Shown here: one piece after another, positions 1 through 9,775 of the stretch | How positions within the stretch are numbered: position 1 is the first letter of the stretch | Layout: every line of letters starts with the position of its first letter | From: DASZTV01 sp035548125 | Lineage (GTDB): Bacteria > Actinomycetota > Actinomycetes > JAFAQI01 | Reading direction: 5' to 3' | Assembly (NCBI GenBank): GCA_035548125.1 | Contig: DASZTV010000032.1 | Location: 11,444-75,443 of the forward strand | Length of the DNA: 64,000 bases | The notes under the pieces: generated by a model | Databases searched by the model: none | Seen by the model: only the letters and a program-made list of their open reading frames with translations | What the model was told of the DNA's origin: nothing | Position numbers and translations under genes: made by a program

Positions 1-921
<921 letters not shown>

Positions 922-991
922 CGCTCGGAATCTCGGGTAGTTCCCCGTATCGTTGAGGCAAGAAATCTCACGAAGGTGGGGAGCCAGACCG

Positions 992-2563
992 ATGTACCGC
1001 TGGCTGCGAGCCGCGGCAGTCACCGGGTGCACCGCGTTGTGGTGCACCGCGGCCGGCCTCACCGCGTCCCCGGCACTGGCCGACGACGCGCCTGCAGCGG
1101 CGCCCTCCTTCACGCTCGCCCCTGCGTTCGGCCAGGTCGGCGAGACCGTGACGCTCACCGCGCAGGGCGCGACGACGTTCCCCACCGACGGCACCGCCAC
1201 CGTCACGTTCAACGACGACGTTGCCGCGACTGCGGTGACTCCGGTCAGCACCAGCGAGCTCAGCGTCGTCGTCCCGACCGGCGCGAGCACCGGACCGGTC
1301 TCGGTCGTCGCCGAAACGACGACGTACGACGGACCGACCTTCACGCTTCAGCAGCCTGTCGCGATGGTCGCGACCCTGACGCCGAGCGTGCTCAGCTACG
1401 GCGGCAAGGCGGTGGTGAGCGCGACGCTGCAGACCACCGGCGCGCTGACCCTCCCGATCGCCGGTCAGTCGGCCACCCTCGAGCGGCGCGCCAACGCCTC
1501 CGACACGTGGCAGCAGGCGGCGGACACCGACGTGAAGTCGACGGCGAGTGACGGTCGGGTGAGCTGGACGTTGCATCCGGCGAGCAACGCTGACTACCGC
1601 GTCCACTTCGCCGAGACGCCGCAGTACGCCGAGGCGACCAGCGAGCCGCTTTCGGTGAGCGTCAAGCCGCGCATCACGGTTCGGCCCGTCACGACGGCAC
1701 CGGTCGGAGAGGTCACGAAGATCACCGGCACGGTCCACCCGCACGTCTCCGGCCGGGTGGTGCTCGAGAAGCTTCGCCACGGTTCGTGGCACCGGGCGGA
1801 CCGTACTCAGGTGCATCACGGCAGGTTCAGCTTCGGGATCGACCCTTCGAACTACAACCTGCTGCACTACCGCGTGACGCGGCCAACGGACGGCAGGCAC
1901 CACCTCGCCAGCAGCCGTGTGCTCCGCATCCAGGCGGTTCACCAGCTGTTGGTCTACGGCAACCGCGGCGCTGACGTCAGCGCGCTGCAGAAGCGGTTGC
2001 GCACGCTGCACTACGACGTCGGGCCCAAGTCCTCGTTCTACGGCTGGGACATGGTCCACGCCGTGACCGCCTTCCAGAAGGCGCAAGGGTTCTTCCGCAC
2101 CGGTCGGGCCGACCGCAAGGTCTGGAAGCACCTTGCGGCACCGAAGCGACCGCAACTGCGCCACCGCCATGTGAGGGGTACGTCCGTCGAGGTCGACCTG
2201 ACCCGGCAGATCCTGATGATCGGCCGCAACGGCCACGTGTGGCGGATCCTCGACACCTCGACGGCAGGCGGGTACGTCTACACCGACTCGGCGGGCGAGC
2301 AGGCAACCGCGATCACGCCGATCGGGCACTTCGTCATCCAGTACAAGATCGACCACCTGGTGAAGGACAGGCTGGGAACGCTGTGGCGGCCGTCGTACTT
2401 CGACACCAGCGGCGACGCCATCCACGGCGAGGGGAACTCCAACGCGGGGTACGACGTGCCGGCCCACCCCGCGAGCCACGGCTGCGTGCGGATCACCAAC
2501 CTGGCAGTCGACCGCTACTACAACACCTTCGCCGTCGGCGTCCCCGTCTGGATCTATCACTGA
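992..2563 (+). CDS. Secreted L,D-transpeptidase (YkuD) with peptidoglycan-binding domain
   Basis: Predicted 523-residue exported enzyme forming 3-3 cross-links in peptidoglycan. The chosen ATG follows a strong AAGGTGGGGAG ribosome site; an in-frame start 39 bases upstream lacks one. Residues 1-31 form a signal peptide ending near SPALA. Two beta-sandwich, Ig-like stretches follow (about 40-320), then a PG_binding_1 repeat (YGNRGADVSALQKRL, about 330-390), then the YkuD catalytic domain. The catalytic signature is complete: IHGEG, then SHGCVRI with the nucleophilic Cys near residue 498. The Ig-like plus YkuD layout resembles actinobacterial Ldt enzymes, but the PG-binding domain between them makes it different from mycobacterial LdtA/LdtB. 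Confidence 0.9.
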   Translation: MYRWLRAAAVTGCTALWCTAAGLTASPALADDAPAAAPSFTLAPAFGQVGETVTLTAQGATTFPTDGTATVTFNDDVAATAVTPVSTSELSVVVPTGASTGPVSVVAETTTYDGPTFTLQQPVAMVATLTPSVLSYGGKAVVSATLQTTGALTLPIAGQSATLERRANASDTWQQAADTDVKSTASDGRVSWTLHPASNADYRVHFAETPQYAEATSEPLSVSVKPRITVRPVTTAPVGEVTKITGTVHPHVSGRVVLEKLRHGSWHRADRTQVHHGRFSFGIDPSNYNLLHYRVTRPTDGRHHLASSRVLRIQAVHQLLVYGNRGADVSALQKRLRTLHYDVGPKSSFYGWDMVHAVTAFQKAQGFFRTGRADRKVWKHLAAPKRPQLRHRHVRGTSVEVDLTRQILMIGRNGHVWRILDTSTAGGYVYTDSAGEQATAITPIGHFVIQYKIDHLVKDRLGTLWRPSYFDTSGDAIHGEGNSNAGYDVPAHPASHGCVRITNLAVDRYYNTFAVGVPVWIYH

Positions 2564-2581
2564 GCAAGCGACACTGAAGGC

Positions 2582-2998
2582 ATGACCCACTCGCACGACC
2601 TGATGGCACAGCCCCCGGCGACGCTGCTCGCGGAGACGCCGGACGCGCGCGAGCAGCTCGACCGCGGTGACGACCCGGCAGAGGTCGCCGCTCGGTTTCC
2701 GTCGTACTCGGCCGCGTGGGCAGCGCTCGCGGACCGGGCGTTTGCGGCGGGCTCGGTGATCGAGTCCTACGCCTACGCGCGGGTCGGGTACCACCGTGGT
2801 CTCGACGCGCTGCGTCGCGCCGGGTGGAAGGGATTCGGTCCGGTGCCCTGGTCACACGCTCCCAACCAGGGGTTCCTGCGCTGTCTGGCCGCGCTTTCGC
2901 GCGCCGCGGACGCGATCGGAGAGAACGACGAAGCGGCACGCTGCGCGCAGTTCCTGCGGGACAGCGATCCGGCAGCAGCCGACGCTCTCGAATCCTGA
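2582..2998 (+). CDS. DUF3151 family protein
   Basis: A 138-residue soluble protein of unknown function. The sequence (RFPSYSAAWAALAD, ESYAYARVGYHRGLD, GWKGFGPVPWSH, NQGFLRCL) matches what I know of DUF3151, an actinobacterial family usually found between fba and purA, which is its place here. No catalytic motif is visible; the helical pattern recalls TPR-like folds (inference). It starts 18 bp after the transpeptidase stop and may be cotranscribed with it. Confidence 0.85.
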   Translation: MTHSHDLMAQPPATLLAETPDAREQLDRGDDPAEVAARFPSYSAAWAALADRAFAAGSVIESYAYARVGYHRGLDALRRAGWKGFGPVPWSHAPNQGFLRCLAALSRAADAIGENDEAARCAQFLRDSDPAAADALES

Positions 2999-3110
2999 GC
3001 GTCAGGCAGCGGACCGGGGTAGCCTTTTTTCGCAAGAGGCTCCGGTCGCTTGCGACCCGGGGTCTTTCTCGTTTCCCAGGCCTCGGGACCGGCACTGAAG
3101 GGACGGCTCG

Positions 3111-4394
3111 ATGCCGGCGATAGCGCTGCTTGGCGCGCAGTGGGGCGACGAGGGCAAGGGCAAAGCCACCGACCTGCTGGGCGACCGGGTCGACTACGTC
3201 GTGAAGTTCAACGGCGGCAACAACGCCGGTCACACGATCGTGGTCGACGGCGAGACCTACGCACTCCACCTGCTGCCGTCGGGCGTGCTCAGCCCGGGCG
3301 TGGTGCCCGTGATCGGCAACGGTGTGGTCGTCGACATCGGCGTGCTGTTCGGCGAGATCGACGCGATCGAGCCCCGCGGCGTCGACTGCTCGCGCCTCGT
3401 GGTGTCGGCGAACGCCCACGTGATCACGCCGTACCACGTGCTGATGGACAAGGTGGCCGAGCGGTTCCTCGGCAACTCGAAGATCGGCACCACCGGTCGC
3501 GGCATCGGTCCGGCGTACGCCGACAAGATGTCGCGCATCGGCGTGCGCGTGCAGGACCTGCTCGACGAGAAGATCCTCCGGCAGAAGGTCGAGGGCGCGC
3601 TCGAGGGCAAGAACCAGGTGCTCGTCAAGGTCTACAACCGCAAGGCCGTCAGTGTCGACGAGGTGGTCGAGGAGCTGCTCGGCTACGTCGACCGGCTGCG
3701 TCCCATGGTTGCCGACACCTCGCTGCTGCTGGCCAAGGCGCTCGACGAGGGCAAGGTCGTGCTCCTCGAGGCCGGCCAGGCGACGATGCTCGACGTCGAC
3801 CACGGCACCTACCCGTTCGTGACGTCGTCGAGTGCGACTGCGGGCGGGGCCTGTACCGGGTCGGGCATCCCGCCGACACGGATCGACCGGGTGGTCGCCG
3901 TCGTGAAGGCCTACGCGACGCGCGTCGGCTCCGGGCCGATGCCGACCGAGCTGCTCGACGAGGACGGCGAGAAGCTTCGGACGATCGGCGGTGAGTTCGG
4001 CGTCACGACCGGGCGGCCGCGGCGATGCGGGTGGTACGACGCGGTGGTGGCGCGCTACGCGGCGCGCATCAACGGCGTGACGGACTTCGTGCTCACCAAG
4101 CTCGACGTCCTCACCGGCTGGGAGCAGATCCCGGTCTGCACGGGTTACCGCGTCGACGGCAAGGTCCTCGAAGACATGCCGATGACGCAGACCGAGTTCC
4201 ATCACGCCGAGCCGGTGTACGAGATGCTGCCGGGCTGGGACGAGGACATCACCGGCGCCCGCAGCCTCGACGAGCTGCCGAAGCCGGCCAGGGCGTACGT
4301 CGAGGCGCTGGAAGCCATGTCGGGCGCCCCGATCTCGGTGGTCGGCGTCGGACCGGGACGGGAGCAGACCATCGCCGTCCGGTCGTTGGTCTGA
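3111..4394 (+). CDS. purA: Adenylosuccinate synthase
   Basis: 427 residues. Catalyses GTP-dependent condensation of IMP with aspartate to adenylosuccinate, the first committed step to AMP. The N-terminal GAQWGDEGKGK P-loop, the NNAGHT motif and GTTGRGIGPAYADK are all present, and length is normal. ATG start with an AAGGGACGG ribosome site 9 bases upstream. Stands 110 bp after DUF3151; that gap holds a 7-bp dyad (TCGCAAG at 3030-3036 with CTTGCGA at 3049-3055) which may end the upstream unit. First of several purine genes in the window; followed closely by a GNAT gene and purD. Confidence 0.97.
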   Translation: MPAIALLGAQWGDEGKGKATDLLGDRVDYVVKFNGGNNAGHTIVVDGETYALHLLPSGVLSPGVVPVIGNGVVVDIGVLFGEIDAIEPRGVDCSRLVVSANAHVITPYHVLMDKVAERFLGNSKIGTTGRGIGPAYADKMSRIGVRVQDLLDEKILRQKVEGALEGKNQVLVKVYNRKAVSVDEVVEELLGYVDRLRPMVADTSLLLAKALDEGKVVLLEAGQATMLDVDHGTYPFVTSSSATAGGACTGSGIPPTRIDRVVAVVKAYATRVGSGPMPTELLDEDGEKLRTIGGEFGVTTGRPRRCGWYDAVVARYAARINGVTDFVLTKLDVLTGWEQIPVCTGYRVDGKVLEDMPMTQTEFHHAEPVYEMLPGWDEDITGARSLDELPKPARAYVEALEAMSGAPISVVGVGPGREQTIAVRSLV

Positions 4395-4406
4395 GGGCTC
4401 GGCATC

Positions 4407-5036
4407 TTGGCGCAGGCACCTGACGGGCGATCACTGGTCGGCCGAACCGTTCGGCTCGACGTCGCCTCGGATCACGACGCGGATGGCCTGTTCCGCGCGC
4501 TCGACGACGACCGGGTCTGGGAGATGGGCTACGGCGGCTCCGCGCCGCGACCGCGATCGGCAGGTGCCTGGCGGCAGGCCATGGAGCGCGCGCGCCGGGA
4601 CGGCCGGGTGATGTACGTCGTGCGGCTGATCGACGACGCGAACCCGCGTGACGGTCGGATCGTCGGCACGACGAGTCTCGGCGATCTCGACCTCGCCAAC
4701 GAGAAGGTCCATCTCGGCTGGACCGCTTACGCCCCGGACGTATGGGGAACTGCGGTCAACCCGGAGTGCAAGCTGCTGTTGTTGTGGCACTGCTTCGAGC
4801 ACTGCGGGCTCGGGCGGGTGAAGCTGCGCACCGACGTGATCAACGTCCGGTCGCAGGCCGCGATCGCAAAGCTCGGCGCCACCCGCGAGGGCGTCGCGCG
4901 CCGCCACATCAAACGCGCCGACGGTACCTGGCGTGACTCCGTGCTCTTCTCGGTGATCGTCGACGACTGGGCGCGTGTGAAGCGCGGCCTCGAGGAGCGG
5001 CTGGTTGGGCTTTGCGGGCTGGAGGGAAACCGATGA
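4407..5036 (+). CDS. GNAT-family N-acetyltransferase (RimJ/RimL type)
   Basis: 209 residues, TTG start 12 bp after purA. The pattern GTTSLGDLDLANEKVHLGWTAY, then NPECKLLLLWHCFE, then VINVRSQAAIAKLGATREG is that of RimJ/RimL-type acetyltransferases that modify protein N-termini or small amines using acetyl-CoA. The true substrate cannot be read from the sequence. Probably transcribed with purA. A dyad just after it could terminate transcription before purD. Confidence 0.8.
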   Translation: MAQAPDGRSLVGRTVRLDVASDHDADGLFRALDDDRVWEMGYGGSAPRPRSAGAWRQAMERARRDGRVMYVVRLIDDANPRDGRIVGTTSLGDLDLANEKVHLGWTAYAPDVWGTAVNPECKLLLLWHCFEHCGLGRVKLRTDVINVRSQAAIAKLGATREGVARRHIKRADGTWRDSVLFSVIVDDWARVKRGLEERLVGLCGLEGNR

Positions 5037-5052
5037 CGGCTGGAACGGTTTC
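5026..5052 (+). terminator. Possible hairpin terminator between GNAT gene and purD
   Basis: GAAACCG (5026-5032) pairs with CGGTTTC (5046-5052) across a 13-base loop that includes the GNAT stop codon. No clear T-run follows, so it may be a weak terminator or chance. Confidence 0.35.
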
Positions 5053-5103
5053 GGACCCTGTCACGCGGCGCGGGTGGGCCGACGGGCTCAGTAGGGTCCG
5101 CGT

Positions 5104-6327
5104 GTGAGGGTTCTCGTCCTTGGCTCGGGTGGGCGCGAGCATGCCCTTTGTCTGTCGCTTGCTCAGGACTCTTCTGTTGACGCGCTGTTCTGTGCTCCTG
5201 GGAATCCCGGTATCGCTCAGGTGGCGATGCTGCTGCCGGGGGGTGACTGGGTTTCGACCGCGCACATCGCGGCGGCTGATCTCGTAGTCATCGGGCCGGA
5301 GGCGCCGCTGGTTGCCGGCGCTGCCGACCAGCTGCGCGCCGCCGGCTTCGACGTGTTCGGCCCGAGTGCTGCGGCCGCGCAGCTCGAGGGCAGCAAGGCC
5401 TTCGCCAAGGAGGTCATGGTCGCGGCGGGCGTGCCGACCGCGGGCTACCACCGGTGCGCGACCCCCGAAGCGGTCGCCGCTGCTCTCGACGAGTTCGGCG
5501 CGCCGTACGTCGTGAAGCACGACGAGCTCGCCGCCGGGAAAGGCGTGGTCGTCACCGACGATCGCGCCGCGGCGCTCGAGCACGCTGAGGGACACACCGT
5601 CGTCGTCGAGGAGTACCTCGACGGGCCGGAGGTGTCGCTGTTCTGCGTCACCGACGGCGCGGCGGTGGTGCCACTGGTGCCGGCGCAGGACTTCAAGCGG
5701 GTGGCAGACAACGATGAAGGCCCGAACACCGGCGGGATGGGGGCCTATGCGCCGTTGCCGTGGGCACCCGCGGGACTCGTGGATGAGGTCGTTGAGCGCG
5801 TCGTCCGGCCGACGCTTCAGGAGATGGCCCGGCGGGGGACCCCGTTCTCCGGTCTGCTCTATGTCGGCCTCGCGCTGACCTCGCGCGGCATCAAGGTGGT
5901 CGAGTTCAACGCGCGGTTCGGCGATCCCGAGACCCAGTCCGTGCTGGCCTTGCTGTCTTCACCGCTGGGCGAGCTGCTGCTGGCAGCTGCCACCGGCACC
6001 CTCGATGCGCACCCGCCGTTGCGGTGGCGCGAGGGCGCGTCGGTGACCGTCGTCGTCGCTGCTGACGGCTACCCCGCCAACCCGCGGACCGGCGACGAGA
6101 TCACCGGGCTGGACGAGATCTCGGGCGCCGACGTGCTGCACGCCGGCACCGCGCTCGACGGCGAACGGCTGGTGACCGCAGGCGGCCGGGTGCTCGCGGT
6201 CACCGCCGTCGGCGCCGACCTGTCGAGTGCGAGACAATCGGCGTACGACGCCGTCGCTCACGTGCGGTTCGACGGTGCGCACTACCGCAGGGACATTGCG
6301 CTTCGCGCCGCCGAGGAGAGCCGATGA
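5104..6327 (+). CDS. purD: Phosphoribosylamine-glycine ligase (GAR synthetase)
   Basis: 407 residues, GTG start. ATP-grasp enzyme of the second step of de novo purine synthesis: phosphoribosylamine + glycine + ATP gives GAR. Recognised by the N-terminal VLVLGSGGREHAL, the Lys-rich ATP-grasp segment YVVKHDELAAGKGVVV, NTGGMGAYAP, and the metal site FNARFGDPETQ. Its TGA overlaps the ATG of purB (ATGA), indicating translational coupling. The first part of the gene (about 5104-5330) is poorer in GC than its neighbours but the frame is intact. Confidence 0.96.
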   Translation: MRVLVLGSGGREHALCLSLAQDSSVDALFCAPGNPGIAQVAMLLPGGDWVSTAHIAAADLVVIGPEAPLVAGAADQLRAAGFDVFGPSAAAAQLEGSKAFAKEVMVAAGVPTAGYHRCATPEAVAAALDEFGAPYVVKHDELAAGKGVVVTDDRAAALEHAEGHTVVVEEYLDGPEVSLFCVTDGAAVVPLVPAQDFKRVADNDEGPNTGGMGAYAPLPWAPAGLVDEVVERVVRPTLQEMARRGTPFSGLLYVGLALTSRGIKVVEFNARFGDPETQSVLALLSSPLGELLLAAATGTLDAHPPLRWREGASVTVVVAADGYPANPRTGDEITGLDEISGADVLHAGTALDGERLVTAGGRVLAVTAVGADLSSARQSAYDAVAHVRFDGAHYRRDIALRAAEESR

Positions 6328-7631
6328 TCGAGCGCTACACCCTCCCCGAGATGGGACAGGTGTGGAGTGAGGCGCACAAGTACGAGTTGTGGTGCCGGGT
6401 CGAGGCGATAGTGCTCGAGGCGCACGCCGCGGCGGGGACCGTGCCCGCCGATGTGGTGGCTCCGGTGCTCGCCGCGCCTGCACCGACGCCCGAAGCGGTC
6501 GCAGTAGTCGAGGCGGTCACCCAGCACGACGTCATCGCTTTCTTGACCGCGTGGGCCGACAACACCACCCCGCGCGAGGCGGCGGCCTGGGTGCACCACG
6601 GCATGACGTCCTCGGATCTGCTCGACACCGCACTCGCCATCCAACTGACGGAGGCCACCGATCTGCTGGTCGCGAAGGCGACCGCGCTGGTCGAGTCGCT
6701 GCGGGACCACGCGCTGAGCCACCGCGCGACACTGCGCGTGGGCCGCACCCATGGCGTGCACGCCGAACCGGACGTCTGGGGTCATCGGGTCGCCGACTTC
6801 GCGTTCGCGATGGCGCGCTCCCGCGACCGGTTGCGCGCTGCGCGCGACGCCGTCGGCGTCGTCAAGATCTCCGGCGCGGTCGGGACGTACTCCAACATCG
6901 ACCCGGCGATCGAGCAGCACGTCGCCACAGAGCTCGGCCTGCGACCGGCGGACGTCGCCACCCAGGTCGTGATCCGCGACGGGATCAGCGAGTGGGTATC
7001 GGCACTCGCGGTGGTCGCGACCATCTGCGAGGCGATCGCGCTCGAGGTCCGTCACGGCCAGCGCACGGAGGTGCGCGAGCTCGCGGAGCCGTTCGGTTCG
7101 GGTCAGAAGGGCTCCAGCGCGATGCCCCACAAACGCAACCCGATCATGTGCGAGCGGATCTGCGGCATGGCCAGGATCGTGCGCGCGCAGGTCGTACCCG
7201 TCATGGAAGGGATCCCGCTCTGGCACGAGCGCGACATCTCGCACTCGTCGGTGGAACGGATCGCGCTTCCCGACGCCGCCATCGGCACGGACTACCTGCT
7301 GCACCTCACCTCTCGGCTGGTCAACGGACTGGTGGTGGACGCCGAGCGGATGCGGACCAACCTCGAGGCGACCGGCGGTCTCATCTACTCCAGCGCGGTG
7401 CTGCTCGAGCTGGTCGAGTCGGGGCTGTCGCGCGAGGATGCGTACGCCATCACCCAGGCGGCGGCGATGGAGACCTGGTCCTCCGGGGTGCCGTTCCGCG
7501 AGACGTTGCGCAAGCACGCCGAGGACCACAACCAGAAGCTGGACGAGGCGCGACTCGACGAGGTCTGCCGTCCCGAGCGCTACCTCGAGCGGCTGGCCGA
7601 CGTGTTCGACCGCGTCGCCGCGCTTCGATGA
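6324..7631 (+). CDS. purB: Adenylosuccinate lyase
   Basis: 435 residues. Removes fumarate from SAICAR and from adenylosuccinate, acting in both IMP synthesis and the AMP branch. Motifs: YTLPEMG at the N-terminus, HGMTSSDLLDT, GRTHGVHAEPD with a catalytic His, and the flexible signature loop GSSAMPHKRNP near residue 265. ATG overlaps the purD stop. An 18-codon open frame begins at its stop codon and runs into purC (see that entry). Confidence 0.96.
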   Translation: MIERYTLPEMGQVWSEAHKYELWCRVEAIVLEAHAAAGTVPADVVAPVLAAPAPTPEAVAVVEAVTQHDVIAFLTAWADNTTPREAAAWVHHGMTSSDLLDTALAIQLTEATDLLVAKATALVESLRDHALSHRATLRVGRTHGVHAEPDVWGHRVADFAFAMARSRDRLRAARDAVGVVKISGAVGTYSNIDPAIEQHVATELGLRPADVATQVVIRDGISEWVSALAVVATICEAIALEVRHGQRTEVRELAEPFGSGQKGSSAMPHKRNPIMCERICGMARIVRAQVVPVMEGIPLWHERDISHSSVERIALPDAAIGTDYLLHLTSRLVNGLVVDAERMRTNLEATGGLIYSSAVLLELVESGLSREDAYAITQAAAMETWSSGVPFRETLRKHAEDHNQKLDEARLDEVCRPERYLERLADVFDRVAALR

Positions 7632-7684
7632 CGGCCGGCGAAGCGGGCGCTGCCCTTCGGTGGGGCGTGGGGTCGGCGGCGTGA
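7628..7684 (+). other. 18-codon micro-ORF bridging purB and purC
   Basis: ATG at 7628 overlaps the purB stop (ATGA) and its TGA overlaps the GTG start of purC (GTGA). Translation would give MTAGEAGAALRWGVGSAA. No peptide family is recognised. It may simply be chance, or may serve as a translational relay that keeps ribosomes on the message across the 49-bp gap between the genes. Confidence 0.3.
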
Positions 7685-8568
7685 TCGCGGGGCTCGAGGA
7701 GCAGCACCTCTACACCGGGAAGGTCCGGGACCTCTACGACGCAGGTGACGGCCTGCTCGTGATGGTCGCGAGCGACAAGATCTCGGCCTTCGACTACGAC
7801 CTCGCGACGGCCATCCCGGACAAGGGCGCGATCCTCACCCAGATGTCGCTGTGGTGGTTCGAGCAGCTCGCGGACATCATTCCGAACCACGTGGTGTCGG
7901 CGGATGTCGCCGAGTACCCCGCGCCGTTCGCGACGCACGTCGAAGAGCTGCGCGGGCGGTCGGTGCTCTGCCGAAAGCTCGAGATGGTCGGCGTCGAGTG
8001 CGTCGCTCGCGGCTACCTCGCGGGCAGCGGCGTCCTCGACTACGAGGCGAGCGGGTCGGTCTGCGGCGTCCCGCTACCGCCCGGGCTGCTGGACGGGTCG
8101 AAGCTGCCGGAGCCGATCTTCACGCCGACCACGAAGGCGCCGGTCGGGGAGCACGACGAACCGATGACGTTCGAGGAGGTCGTGGCGCAGGTCGGCGCCG
8201 ACGTCGCGGAGCAGCTGCGCTCGCTGACCCTCGCCGTCTACACGCGCGGTCGCGACCTCGCGGAGCGGGCGGGAATCCTGCTCGCCGACACCAAGGTCGA
8301 GCTCGGCTGGCTGGACGGCCGGCTGGTCCTCGGCGACGAGGTCCTCACCCCGGACTCCTCGCGCTTCTGGCCGCAGGAGACCTGGCAGCCGGGCGGTGCC
8401 CAGCCGTCGTACGACAAGCAGTACGTCCGGGACTGGCTGCGCTTCGAGTCCGGCTGGGACCGCGGCGCCGGCGGACCGCCGCCGCCGCTTCCCGCAGACG
8501 TCGTCGAGCGCACCCGCGCGAAGTACGTCGAGGCCTACGAGCGCCTCACCGGCCGCCCCTTCGCCTGA
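7681..8568 (+). CDS. purC: SAICAR synthetase (phosphoribosylaminoimidazole-succinocarboxamide synthase)
   Basis: 295 residues from GTG 7681; an in-frame GTG at 7660 would add seven residues. Joins CAIR with aspartate using ATP. The start of the fold is clear (LYTGKVRDLYD), with the ATP-binding GKVRD, the substrate motif VECVARGYLAGSG, PIFTPTTKA, and DTKVELGW near the C-terminus. The open frame extends upstream into purB but nothing there resembles PurC, so the later start is chosen. Third gene of purD-purB-purC-purS. Confidence 0.95.
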   Translation: MIAGLEEQHLYTGKVRDLYDAGDGLLVMVASDKISAFDYDLATAIPDKGAILTQMSLWWFEQLADIIPNHVVSADVAEYPAPFATHVEELRGRSVLCRKLEMVGVECVARGYLAGSGVLDYEASGSVCGVPLPPGLLDGSKLPEPIFTPTTKAPVGEHDEPMTFEEVVAQVGADVAEQLRSLTLAVYTRGRDLAERAGILLADTKVELGWLDGRLVLGDEVLTPDSSRFWPQETWQPGGAQPSYDKQYVRDWLRFESGWDRGAGGPPPPLPADVVERTRAKYVEAYERLTGRPFA

Positions 8569-8617
8569 GCGACCCCGAAGCCGCGGCGGGAAGCGGGTGG
8601 CTCGGTAGGGTGAGCGC

Positions 8618-8854
8618 GTGGTGAGAGTGGTCGTCGACGTCATGCCGAAGCCGGAGATTCTCGACCCGCAGGGGCAGGCGATCGTACGGGCGCTGCCCGG
8701 TCTCGGGTTCGACGGCGTCGCGTCGGTACGTCAGGGCAAGCGCTTCGAGCTCGACATCGACGCTGCCGATGCTGAGTCGGTCGCGCGTCGCGCCGCTGAG
8801 GAGCTGTTGGCGAACCCCGCCATCGAGGACTTCACCGTACGCATCGAGGGCTGA
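8618..8854 (+). CDS. purS: FGAM synthase subunit PurS
   Basis: 78 residues, GTG start. Small subunit of the three-part phosphoribosylformylglycinamidine synthase; it bridges PurQ and PurL. VVVDVMPKPEILDPQGQAI is the conserved opening of the family and the length is typical. PurQ and PurL lie about 0.9 kb downstream, separated by two minus-strand genes. A second GTG directly follows (8621), but the family normally has three residues before the VVVDVM strand. Confidence 0.95.
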   Translation: MVRVVVDVMPKPEILDPQGQAIVRALPGLGFDGVASVRQGKRFELDIDAADAESVARRAAEELLANPAIEDFTVRIEG

Positions 8855-8859
8855 CCGGC

Positions 8860-9327
8860 TCAGCCCGGCAGCGACTCGGTCTCCTCGTCGACGAACCCCA
8901 GCGCCCGGCGAATCTCCGCGACCGCACGATCGGTGCGAGCCGGCGTCATCCAGGTCACCCCGTCGAGCCCGAGGTGGTCTCCGGTCTTCAGCTTCAGGGA
9001 GACGTGGAAGCCGGAGAAGTCGGACTCGCGGATCACGTCCTTGATCTCGATCCGCCGGAAGTGGATGTCCCCGCGAAAGTTGCGGACGATCACGCCGGCA
9101 TCCTCGTCGATGATCAGGCAGACCACCCACAGCCGCTGCAGCCCGCCGAGCAACACCAGCGCCATGAGCGCGGTCGGCACCAGCCAACCGAAGCGGGTGG
9201 CCGGGCTGACGTAGGGCGTGACGAGCTCAGCACGGATCGCGACCGCGAGCCCGGCGACCATCAGCAGGATGATCGCGGCACGTGACGCCCGGCTGAACGG
9301 CGCGCGGAAGATCATTCGGCCGGGCAC
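8860..9327 (-). CDS. Membrane protein with PH-like domain
   Basis: 155 residues, GTG start (ATG at 9315 is an alternative). Two hydrophobic helices lie at about residues 17-35 and 48-66, then a beta-rich region (LWVVCLIIDEDAGVIVRNFRGDIHFRRIEIKDVI) of the kind seen in actinobacterial membrane-tethered PH-like proteins. Function unknown. It ends 5 bp from purS, convergently, and interrupts purS and purQ. Confidence 0.6.
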   Translation of the reverse strand: MPGRMIFRAPFSRASRAAIILLMVAGLAVAIRAELVTPYVSPATRFGWLVPTALMALVLLGGLQRLWVVCLIIDEDAGVIVRNFRGDIHFRRIEIKDVIRESDFSGFHVSLKLKTGDHLGLDGVTWMTPARTDRAVAEIRRALGFVDEETESLPG

Positions 9328-9388
9328 GAAGAGAGTGTGACAGGCGCCCGGGCGGGGCAGGCGTGTGCCGCGGCCTGACGCCGAACGA

Positions 9389-9643
9389 TCAGTTGATGCC
9401 GGGCATCGCCGCGAGGTCGAGGGATCCGCTGGTGGCGGCTGCCTGCTCGAGACCCCACCCCATCGCCGGGATGACTCTCAGCTCCTGGCGCGGCCGCGGG
9501 ATCCGCGGAGGCGGCTTCGGGATGTGCGTGCCGCATTCGGTGCACTTGTCGTCACGGACGGCCACCACGTCTTCGCACCGGGGGCAGCGGCGCATCGGGC
9601 ACAGCACGAGTGCGCGGTACCGGTGCGGCGTTTCGTCGGCCAT
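9389..9643 (-). CDS. Small zinc-ribbon protein
   Basis: 84 residues from ATG 9643 (a TTG at 9655 is possible). Two CxxC pairs, CPRCEDVV and CTECG, 16 residues apart, predict one bound zinc. The rest is proline- and arginine-rich, without a known domain. Divergent from purQ, with 132 bp between the start codons. Function unknown. Confidence 0.55.
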   Translation of the reverse strand: MADETPHRYRALVLCPMRRCPRCEDVVAVRDDKCTECGTHIPKPPPRIPRPRQELRVIPAMGWGLEQAAATSGSLDLAAMPGIN

Positions 9644-9775
9644 GGTGGCTCCCAAGATCGGATCTGCTCACCGAAGTGTTCCTCCGGTGCCCGATTTGCC
9701 ACCATCGCCTGTTAGGACCGTTTCGCCTGGCCTGTCATGACTAGTCCGTCGCCGGCGGCCTTCTAGACTGGGGCG

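Noticed and set aside
3001..3110. Purine riboswitch before purA
   Set aside because: No aptamer-like core is recognisable; only a 7-bp dyad is present.
2493..4205. 570-residue frame antisense to purA
   Set aside because: Same reason; no start signal, no recognisable fold.
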